Assembly (NCBI GenBank): GCA_016866335.1
Contig: VGMT01000009.1
Coordinates: forward strand, 1 to 64,000
Origin: Bacteroidota bacterium
GTDB taxonomy: Bacteria; Bacteroidota; Bacteroidia; CAIKAF01
Direction of reading: 5' to 3'
DNA: 64,000 bases
The first letter of the stretch is position 1. Each line of letters starts with the position of its first letter. A program made the translations under genes and the position numbers. Below are positions 58,042 to 64,000 of this stretch, one piece after another. The notes below the pieces were generated by a model. The model had not been told where the DNA came from and searched no databases. It saw nothing but the letters and a program-made list of their open reading frames with translations.

Positions 58042-59412
58042 TCAATAGGCAATAATCACCCGCCCGGTGGCCCCAGGCGCCCCCGTAGAGCTAGGGGCCC
58101 CTTGCCCGCCCGCGCCGGCATCGTTTCCGTAATTAAAGTCGGCCGCCACGGGAACCACCACCGGCGAGGCTCCAAACCCTCCGTTCCCGTCAATTCCACC
58201 TGCATTTCCTGTCCATTGGCTGCCCGTAATTCCATTGGCCAAAAAATTTTCGCCTCCACTGGCCGAGCCATTGTTGTTTAAATTGGTCTGCCCATTGCCG
58301 CCCCAATACCCACCACCACCACCGCCGCCGCCGCCGCCGTCTCCGCTATAATTCGCTCCCGCCCCTCCATTGTTGCCGCCCGTATTTCCATTCGGCTGAC
58401 TTCCACCGCCCGGAGCCGCTACATTGTTTGCAGTCCCTTCGTTGCTACCACCGCCTCCAGCTCCGCCACCGGCCAGCAGCAAAAAGGTGTTCCCTGAAAA
58501 TATGCCCGACCAACCGCCACCACCACCACCGCCGCCACTGCAGGGTTGGGTTCCAGCATTTCCTCCATTTCCGCCCCCATTGGTTCCTCCAGCTCCTCCA
58601 TTTCCGTTGGGCCCGGCGCAAGATGAATTGCCTCCCTGACCACCGCCTCCAACTCCAATACTATAAACTTGGCCGGGAGTCAACACCAAAGATGCGCTGA
58701 CCGCAGCACCGCTGCCGCCGCCACCGCCAACCGGACCATCGTTGCCTCCGCCGCCACCGCCGCCGCCAATGGCCAAAACCTTAACAAAAGCGGCTGCCGC
58801 TGTCCAGGTGCTTTGGCCCGCTACCGAAAAAGAAACCAAGGTGGGTTGCGGCGTTACAACCGTATCGACCAGTCCGTACGATGCACCCATGATGTTGCTG
58901 GCAAAGGCTCGCACATAATAGGTCGTATTGCTTTGCAGATTTAAAATGGGACTGGGCCCCATTACCCCTACTCCCCCAGTCAACAAAACGACAGAGTCCT
59001 GCAAGGTCGGGGGTGAAACCGTTCCGTAGCAAAAACCCCGTTGGGTTATCACCGAGCCACCATTGGAAACCACCGAACCATTGGCGTAAAATCCAAAGGC
59101 ACTTAACCCGGTTTCTCCTTGGGTTGTTACCGTTGGGGATTTAATGCAAGGAGCTTGCCAGCCTAAATTCTGAGTAAAAAACTCTAGGCAATCCAAATCG
59201 GTATTGAAAATGGTTAATCCAACCACTGGATTTAAAATGGAATCCCTTTGAGCCGAAGTCAACCGAGGAGGCAAAAATCCTTGATACTGAGCCCGCACCT
59301 CTAAGGCTGCCGAGGCAGCGGGCTGGCTTGGCTGCCCGGAGCCAATCAATACCCCTTGAGAATGCGCCGAAAAAACAATCCCAAAAACGAACAATAAAAC
59401 CTTGATTTTCAT
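58042..59412 (-). CDS. Glycine-rich secreted surface protein
   Basis: 456 residues. Signal peptide (IKVLLFVFGIVFSAHSQ), then a module (LEV...QGFLPPRLTSAQRDSI...GLTIFNTDLDCLEFFTQNLGWQAPC) also found in the protein at 9220. A fibronectin-like segment (STVVSNGGSVITQRGFCYG...NTTYYVRAFASN) follows. The C-terminal half is extremely Gly-rich (many GGGGGG runs, low sequence complexity). A matrix or adhesin role is inferred from composition. No T9SS domain is clear. Confidence 0.75.
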   Translation of the reverse strand: MKIKVLLFVFGIVFSAHSQGVLIGSGQPSQPAASAALEVRAQYQGFLPPRLTSAQRDSILNPVVGLTIFNTDLDCLEFFTQNLGWQAPCIKSPTVTTQGETGLSAFGFYANGSVVSNGGSVITQRGFCYGTVSPPTLQDSVVLLTGGVGVMGPSPILNLQSNTTYYVRAFASNIMGASYGLVDTVVTPQPTLVSFSVAGQSTWTAAAAFVKVLAIGGGGGGGGNDGPVGGGGGSGAAVSASLVLTPGQVYSIGVGGGGQGGNSSCAGPNGNGGAGGTNGGGNGGNAGTQPCSGGGGGGGGWSGIFSGNTFLLLAGGGAGGGGSNEGTANNVAAPGGGSQPNGNTGGNNGGAGANYSGDGGGGGGGGGGYWGGNGQTNLNNNGSASGGENFLANGITGSQWTGNAGGIDGNGGFGASPVVVPVAADFNYGNDAGAGGQGAPSSTGAPGATGRVIIAY

Positions 59413-59483
59413 TGTATAAATGTAAAAAACAATTCAAAATTCAACCAAATAGAGCCCTCTTTTTCACGATAGCTTAATGGAAA

Positions 59484-60164
59484 CTAAAGCTCTTTGGCTA
59501 AATATCGGTCAATTACAGCATGGCCAAGGTAGAGTAAGGGGGTTATGCTGAGTGCAATTCCCAGTTTAAAAACGTAGGAATTCAGGGCAATGCTCATCCA
59601 TTCTTCAAAGCTAATCTGGCCGGGCAAATAAAAGGCGATGCCCTGCACCAAAAAGGTGTCAATGCCCTGCGAAACTACGGTTGAACCGGTGGCGCGCAAC
59701 CAAATGTACCGCTTTCCTGTCAGGGCGCGTATGCGGGTAAAAATCCAAACGTCCAAAAACTGTGAAACCAAAAAAGCCACTAAGCTTCCGGCCATAATCC
59801 ATTGAGATTGCAGGAAAACCCGTTGGTAGGTTGCATCGTCTACGGGCGAAAAATCCACCGCAGGCATACCTCCCGTTAAAAACAAAATCAAAAAGGCATA
59901 CAGCACCAATCCCGCGGTCAAAAATGAAATTTGCCGCACGCCCTTTTGCCCATAATATTCATTGATTAAATCGGTGGTTAAAAACACCACAGGCCAAGGC
60001 AATATGCCCACACTTAAGGGCCAGGGGCCCAATTCAAAAGAGCCCAAGGTGATTCCCGCCACCTGAATTAGCTTTCCCCCAATTAATTCGGCTACTAGGG
60101 CATTGGTCAGAAAAAAACCTCCCAATACAAAAAACAGCTTTTCCCGCCTTCCTAAATTACGCAT
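59484..60164 (-). CDS. VUT-family (queuosine precursor) transporter
   Basis: 226-residue membrane protein of the YhhQ/QPTR family with about six helices. The motifs TDLINEYYGQKGVRQISFLTAG, SQFLDVWIFTRIRALTGKRYIWLRATGSTVVSQGIDTFL are distinctive. The family imports queuine precursors such as preQ1 in other bacteria. The ATG at 60164 overlaps folA by 8 bp. Confidence 0.88.
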   Translation of the reverse strand: MRNLGRREKLFFVLGGFFLTNALVAELIGGKLIQVAGITLGSFELGPWPLSVGILPWPVVFLTTDLINEYYGQKGVRQISFLTAGLVLYAFLILFLTGGMPAVDFSPVDDATYQRVFLQSQWIMAGSLVAFLVSQFLDVWIFTRIRALTGKRYIWLRATGSTVVSQGIDTFLVQGIAFYLPGQISFEEWMSIALNSYVFKLGIALSITPLLYLGHAVIDRYLAKEL

Positions 60165-60678
60165 GGCTTGCTGTTTCTGGTTTCGTCTGCACCCACCATT
60201 CAAAATCAAAGGCCAAAGCATGCCGCTCATCCATTCCATGAGCTTCGGTCTCTTTTAAAATCCAGTTTTTTGAATCTAGGTTGATGGGAAAGAACGTGTC
60301 GGCAACACTTACTTTTGCCTGCACACGGGTCATGCGCACATCGGTCAAAATGGGTTCAGCCAAGGCATAAATTCCCGCCCCACCGGCAACAATCAATTCT
60401 GCTTCCCCCTGACTATGCTGCAGCGCCTGATCCAGCGTTTTAACCCAAATGACTCCCTCAACTTCAATGGCCCGAGAGCTCAACACCAAGTTCAATCGGT
60501 TTTTAAGCGGCTTTGACCCTATGCTTTCAAAGGTTTTTCGGCCCATTAAAACAGGCTTACCAAGGGTGTAACGCATAAAAAAGCGCAGGTCGTCGGGCAA
60601 ATGCCAGGGCAAGCCGCCCTGCTTCCCAATGGCCCCAGCTAAATCGGCTGCAACCACAGCGGTAACCCGTTGACTCAT
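60157..60678 (-). CDS. folA: Dihydrofolate reductase
   Basis: 173-residue enzyme reducing dihydrofolate to tetrahydrofolate with [30 protein letters not shown] contains the W and D of the active site, GRKTFESIG binds NADPH, and [15 protein letters not shown] is the third conserved motif. It overlaps thyA by 4 bp, so folate recycling after thymidylate synthesis is co-expressed. Confidence 0.97.
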   Translation of the reverse strand: MSQRVTAVVAADLAGAIGKQGGLPWHLPDDLRFFMRYTLGKPVLMGRKTFESIGSKPLKNRLNLVLSSRAIEVEGVIWVKTLDQALQHSQGEAELIVAGGAGIYALAEPILTDVRMTRVQAKVSVADTFFPINLDSKNWILKETEAHGMDERHALAFDFEWWVQTKPETASHA

Positions 60679-61469
60679 ACCGCTACCTGGGCTTTAATGG
60701 CAGGATGGTGCTGGTAATTTAGAATTTCAACATCTGAATACTTAAAATCCCGAATGTCGTGAATCTCTGGATTCAACTTCAAGGTAGGCAGGGGGAAGCA
60801 GGAACGGGTTAACTGCAACTCTACCTGTTCTAGGTGATTTAAGTATAGGTGGGCATCGCCTAAAGTGTGAACAAAATCGCCTACCCCCAACCCGCACACC
60901 TGAGCCAGCATATGCGCCAGCAAAGCATACGAAGCAATATTGAAAGGAACACCAAGAAACACATCTGCGCTGCGCTGGTACAGCTGGCACGATAATTTTC
61001 CCTGTGCCACATAAAACTGAAAAAAAGCATGGCAAGGCGGCAACTTCATGTTGGGCAGCTCGGCTACATTCCAAGCACTTACAATTATTCGGCGGGAATC
61101 GGGCTGGTTTTTCAATTGATTTACCACCTGCATCAACTGATCATGGGTACTTCCATCGGCCCCGAGCCAACTGCGCCATTGAGCCCCATACACCGGCCCT
61201 AAATCCCCGTTTTCATCGGCCCATTCGTCCCAAATGCGAACCCCATTCTGCTTTAAACAGGCAATGTTGGTGCTGCCGCTAATAAACCAAAGCAATTCAT
61301 GAACAACGGAAGGAATATGAATTTTTTTGGTGGTTACCAAGGGGAAACCTTCCGACAAGGTATAGCGGGTTTGATGGCCAAATACACTAATGGTTCCGGT
61401 TCCGGTTCGGTCTTCTTTTCGAACCCCGTTGGCCAAAATGGTTTTTAATAGTTCATGATAGGCTTCCAT
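60675..61469 (-). CDS. thyA: Thymidylate synthase
   Basis: 264 residues, the canonical ThyA length; methylates dUMP using methylene-tetrahydrofolate. [15 protein letters not shown] is near the N-terminus. The catalytic Cys lies in [18 protein letters not shown], and [20 protein letters not shown] follows. I chose the ATG at 61469; the longer frame adds 31 residues without family similarity. Confidence 0.97.
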   Translation of the reverse strand: MEAYHELLKTILANGVRKEDRTGTGTISVFGHQTRYTLSEGFPLVTTKKIHIPSVVHELLWFISGSTNIACLKQNGVRIWDEWADENGDLGPVYGAQWRSWLGADGSTHDQLMQVVNQLKNQPDSRRIIVSAWNVAELPNMKLPPCHAFFQFYVAQGKLSCQLYQRSADVFLGVPFNIASYALLAHMLAQVCGLGVGDFVHTLGDAHLYLNHLEQVELQLTRSCFPLPTLKLNPEIHDIRDFKYSDVEILNYQHHPAIKAQVAV

Positions 61470-61606
61470 GCAGGTGAACTTGCTTGGGTAAAGATAGCCA
61501 TTTACCAACCTAAAGAAAATAAAAAAAGGCCGACACCTTTCGCTTTTAGATGGGGCAGGCATACCAAGTTGATTCGGTTTTTCGTTTTAAAAATAAACCC
61601 ACGATT

Positions 61607-62431
61607 ATGCGCCTTCTATTTGGTTTCGTTTTATTCGCTGCTCTGGGGCTAAAGGCCCAGCAACTAAGTTATACCGGCGATCATGCCTGGAGTTCTGATT
61701 CTGCGGTTTCAAGACCTGAGGGGCGACAGCATTTAAGGCAGGCTGATGTAATGTGGGCCGGGCGATTTTGGCGCTTCATCGATGTGCGGCAAAAAATCAA
61801 TCTACCCTTATCAACCACCTTGCAAGGAAACAGCAACCAGGCTCCGCTCTGGAAGGTACTGCAAACCGCCATTCAAAATCACCACATACCCGCCTACCGC
61901 GACGATGCTCTTTCTGAGCAGTTAAGTCAACGGGAGGCGAATTTAGTCTGGGAACGGGTTGACACCCTTTTGTTGGCATCGGCGGAACCGCCGTATGCAG
62001 AAACGCCGACACCTATTGTAAGCCCTTTTGACCCCTCTGGCATTCGATTTTTTCAAATCAAAGAGGAATGGTTTTTTGACCGGCACCGAAGTCAGTTGGA
62101 CGTTCGAATTTTGGCCCTTGGGCTGGTGGTCAATCAAACGGACCCCCGCAGCGGCGAATCGCAAGGCTTGGCTAATTTGTTTTGGATTCGGTACAGCGAC
62201 ATTGAACCCCTTTTGAATTCCTACACCTGCTATAATCCAGGGAACCTAGCTATACCTATGTCCTACCAAGACCTCTTCCGCAACCGGTATTTTCACTCCA
62301 TGATTTACAAACGCGACAATGTATTTGACCGCGAGCTGGCCGATTATGCTCAAGGGCTAGATATTCTTCTGGAAGGGGAAGAAATGAAGAAAGAACTTCG
62401 AAACTTCGAAGAAGACCTGTGGGAGCGCTAG
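61607..62431 (+). CDS. gldN: GldN-family T9SS/gliding motility protein
   Basis: 274-residue GldN/PorN family protein, a component of the type IX secretion ring complex in the periplasm. Signal peptide LLFGFVLFAALGLKAQ, then VMWAGRFWRFIDVRQKINLPL, QIKEEWFFDRHRSQLDVRILAL and RDLFRNRYFHSMIYKRDNVFDRELADY-like motifs. gldK, gldL and gldM are not adjacent, so this is probably an isolated copy (GldO-like) or the family's only copy relocated. Confidence 0.88.
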   Translation: MRLLFGFVLFAALGLKAQQLSYTGDHAWSSDSAVSRPEGRQHLRQADVMWAGRFWRFIDVRQKINLPLSTTLQGNSNQAPLWKVLQTAIQNHHIPAYRDDALSEQLSQREANLVWERVDTLLLASAEPPYAETPTPIVSPFDPSGIRFFQIKEEWFFDRHRSQLDVRILALGLVVNQTDPRSGESQGLANLFWIRYSDIEPLLNSYTCYNPGNLAIPMSYQDLFRNRYFHSMIYKRDNVFDRELADYAQGLDILLEGEEMKKELRNFEEDLWER

Positions 62432-62436
62432 GCCAT

Positions 62437-63006
62437 TCAATCCAACGACAAGTTGGTCGGACGCTCTAAGGGCAAAAAATAGTTGTTGCCCCTACCGGTG
62501 GTAGGTGTTGCCCTATCAACCACTTCAACGGCAAAGTCATCTAACCACAAAATTCCCGTTCCATTTAAAATGCCTCCAATTAGAATAACCTTGGCCTCCC
62601 AAGGAACATCAACCACCAATTCATACAACTTCCAATCGGTATCGCCCGAAATAGGACGGTCTGCCATATTGTCAAAACACAAGGGTTTTTCATCGGTCTC
62701 TTTGGCCACTTGAACCCAAATCCCCGCCCATTGTTCTACGCCTTTTGTTTTGGCCCATGCACTTATCCGAATTCGTTTGCCTAAAAACTCCCCGGGCAAA
62801 AAATCCTGCATCAATGAGCCGTACCCGTTCGCCGTATCTTTCAAACATTCTAGCCTTACACCCGTACCGCCACTTCGCCCCTGCTTCGACTTCAATTCTA
62901 TGCTGTAGTTTTTCCAATTGCTCCCTGCTGGATACCAGCCTGTGGGCAGCTGTGCCTGAAGCAACAGAGGCGAGCCAAACAAACATAAAAACAGAATTCG
63001 GAACAT
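62437..63006 (-). CDS. Exported protein with a carbohydrate-binding-like beta domain
   Basis: 189 residues from the ATG at 63006: signal peptide (FRILFLCLFGSPLLLQAQ), then one domain beginning LPTGWYPAGSNWKNYSIELK and containing WAGIWVQVAKETDEKPLCFDNMADRPI, DWKLYELVVDVPWEAKVILIGGILNGTGILWLDDFAVEVVD. This pattern recurs as a C-terminal appendage in Bacteroidota AraC-type regulators; here it stands alone and is secreted. Function unknown. It is convergent with gldN (5 bp apart). Confidence 0.75.
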   Translation of the reverse strand: MFRILFLCLFGSPLLLQAQLPTGWYPAGSNWKNYSIELKSKQGRSGGTGVRLECLKDTANGYGSLMQDFLPGEFLGKRIRISAWAKTKGVEQWAGIWVQVAKETDEKPLCFDNMADRPISGDTDWKLYELVVDVPWEAKVILIGGILNGTGILWLDDFAVEVVDRATPTTGRGNNYFLPLERPTNLSLD

Positions 63007-63119
63007 AAACTTAGATTTTTTTCGGAAGCCAAGGTAAGCCCAATTGTGGCGTAAACCTAATTCCCCCTTTTGTTCCGTGGTTTTAGCTTCATAAGGCAAT
63101 TACCCCAAATGAATTTGTT

Positions 63120-63134
63120 TGCAACATAGTTGCA
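63120..63134. promoter_or_regulatory. Perfect palindromic operator candidate
   Basis: TGCAAC-ATA-GTTGCA is a perfect 15-bp inverted repeat that overlaps the TTG of the promoter for the downstream lipoprotein gene. Position and symmetry suggest a dimeric repressor; a Fur/Zur-type regulator is a guess based on the His-rich product. Confidence 0.5.
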
Positions 63135-63157
63135 TATTTAAATTTTTGCTACCTTTG
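63130..63157 (+). promoter_or_regulatory. Promoter of the DUF4625 lipoprotein gene
   Basis: TTG at 63130-63132 and TACCTTTG at 63150-63157, spacer 17 bp. The start codon lies 23 bp downstream of the -7 box. Confidence 0.75.
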
Positions 63158-63180
63158 CCAAAACCATTAAAACAAACATT

Positions 63181-63561
63181 ATGAAACGTTCTTTCGCTTT
63201 TGCCGCTGCTCTATTGTTGGCCGCAGGAATTTCTTCCTGCACAGAAAACCATGAACTGCATGTAGATTTGATTGCCCCGACGAACGGACAGGCCTTTTCA
63301 ATAGGCGACGATGTTCATTTTGATATGCATGCGCATTCGAACAACGAATTGTCAAAGTACAGAATTGAAATCCACCCAGAAGGATCATCTAGCTGGGAGT
63401 TTGAACAAGAATGGCCATTGACAGGAAAAGATGTTGACGTTCACCACCACGAAATAGTAGTACCTGCAACGGCCTCGGCTGGCGACTACCATTTTGAGGT
63501 AATGGTGTTTACCCAAGCTGGAGATTCAGCCAGCAAGCACGTTGACATCAAGGTGAACTAA
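63181..63561 (+). CDS. DUF4625 His-rich lipoprotein
   Basis: 126 residues. The signal FAFAAALLLAAGISSC ends in a lipobox Cys. The mature domain (ELHVDLIAPTNGQAFSIGDDVHFDMHAHSNNELSKYRIEIHPEG...DVHHHEIVVPATASAGDYHFEVMVFTQAGD) is a single Ig-like DUF4625 unit with ten histidines, which suggests metal binding. Promoter and operator candidates lie directly upstream, a strong hairpin directly downstream. Confidence 0.85.
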   Translation: MKRSFAFAAALLLAAGISSCTENHELHVDLIAPTNGQAFSIGDDVHFDMHAHSNNELSKYRIEIHPEGSSSWEFEQEWPLTGKDVDVHHHEIVVPATASAGDYHFEVMVFTQAGDSASKHVDIKVN

Positions 63562-63568
63562 TATACAC

Positions 63569-63610
63569 AACTGATTTAGGGTGGTTTTGGCAGATCACCC
63601 TAAATCAGTT
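63569..63610. terminator. Bidirectional hairpin between DUF4625 and dnaJ
   Basis: AACTGATTTAGGGTG and CACCCTAAATCAGTT form a perfect 15-bp stem with a 12-nt loop between two convergent genes. Only a short T-stretch follows, so it may terminate or stabilise both mRNAs. Confidence 0.65.
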
Positions 63611-63645
63611 TGCTGAACTAAATACGTTAACCTGTTATTAGGGGA

Positions 63646-64000
63646 TTATCTAAAGAACTCCCTCATTCGGTCAAAGAAACCTTTGTCCTTTTTATCGGGA
63701 TTGGGTTCAAAATTTGATTTTCCACGTAGGCCTTCCATCATCTTACGTTCGTCTTGACTCAGGTTTTGGGGTGTCCAAACGTTGATGGTTGCGAACATAT
63801 CTCCACGTTGGCCTCCGTTAACCGAAGGTAATCCTTTGCCCCTTAGCCTCAATGTTTTTCCCGATTGCGTACCCTCATCGATTTTAACCCTAGCCTTTCC
63901 GTTTAGGGTTGGGATTTCGACGGTAGTTCCTAAAGCCGCATCGGCTATGTTCAAATACAGGTCATAAAAAACATGTTGACCATCGCGCTTAAACAGGGCG
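63646..64000 (-). CDS. dnaJ: DnaJ chaperone, C-terminal part (cut by window edge)
   Basis: The frame is open to the window end. Visible are the last ~117 residues of the Hsp40 co-chaperone: LFKRDGQHVFYDLYLNIADAALGTTVEIPTLNGKARVKIDEGTQSGKTLRLRGKGLPSVNGGQRGDMFATINVWTP, the substrate-binding CTD, and a tail ending KGFFDRMREFFR. The J domain and zinc-finger region would be upstream of this window. Convergent with the DUF4625 gene. Confidence 0.93.
   Translation of the reverse strand, partial: ALFKRDGQHVFYDLYLNIADAALGTTVEIPTLNGKARVKIDEGTQSGKTLRLRGKGLPSVNGGQRGDMFATINVWTPQNLSQDERKMMEGLRGKSNFEPNPDKKDKGFFDRMREFFR

Noticed and set aside
58300-58790. Minisatellite-like repeat or assembly artefact in the Gly-rich gene
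   Set aside because: The frame stays open through the whole stretch and Gly codons vary, as expected of a real Gly-rich protein.

Overview
The window is chromosomal DNA of a member of the Bacteroidota. The evidence is: promoters of the TTG-N17-20-TAnnTTTG type; several secreted proteins with type IX secretion system (T9SS) C-terminal sorting domains; the gliding/T9SS genes gldH and gldN; a TonB-type energy transducer next to gcvH; and a PKD/CHU_C-type giant surface protein. Most of the window is housekeeping DNA with short gaps and 4-nt ATGA overlaps. No prophage, integrase, transposase or CRISPR array is visible.

Layout. 250-1814: rdgB with an extended SDR epimerase. 1880-5780: a T9SS cargo protein, an ECF sigma factor and a membrane-spanning partner with four 31-residue repeats. 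6327-7923: gcvH, vanZ-like, TonB. 8841-13230: DMT protein, surface adhesin, groEL/groES. 13528-15583: three envelope proteins of unknown role. 15710-18525: FAD oxidoreductase divergent from an SDR/flavin reductase pair. 18575-22254: endonuclease, lipoprotein, subtilase. 22462-30439: DUF2079 protein, scoAB, then holB-ricT-gldH-pbp1A. 30611-39079: rng, a 30-codon ribosomal-type gene, TPR protein, HU, mutY, TPR protein, serS, rpmA/rplU, OmpA-like, followed by tRNA-Val. 39507-45553: PKD protein, DUF2452, DUF3467, gcvT, comB. 46141-50130: DUF4920, FKBP isomerase and a pyrophosphatase fused to an FKBP isomerase. 50262-56365: two T9SS cargo proteins with epimerase, rmlA and an RND/MMPL exporter. 56421-64000: FtsX-like permease, Gly-rich adhesin, VUT transporter, folA-thyA, gldN, two small envelope proteins, and the 3' part of dnaJ.

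The least explained material is in the intergenic DNA. Two unrelated families of structured repeats occur there. Family 1 has seven copies of a ~140-bp multi-segment palindrome: constant ends, a constant apical segment (GGCGACTTTAGGAGCC-like), and stems that differ between copies but still pair. Family 2 has two full copies and one window-edge copy of a ~400-nt element. Its two full copies share a Bacteroidota-type promoter, a TCATCGATGA palindrome at the predicted transcription start, and at least five hairpins whose arms co-vary. Family 2 looks like an independently transcribed structured RNA; family 1 looks like a REP/BIME-like or 3'-end RNA element. I recognise neither as a described family.

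The strongest protein-level oddity is a membrane pyrophosphatase with a complete FKBP prolyl isomerase fused to its C-terminus, immediately upstream of a close stand-alone paralogue of that isomerase.
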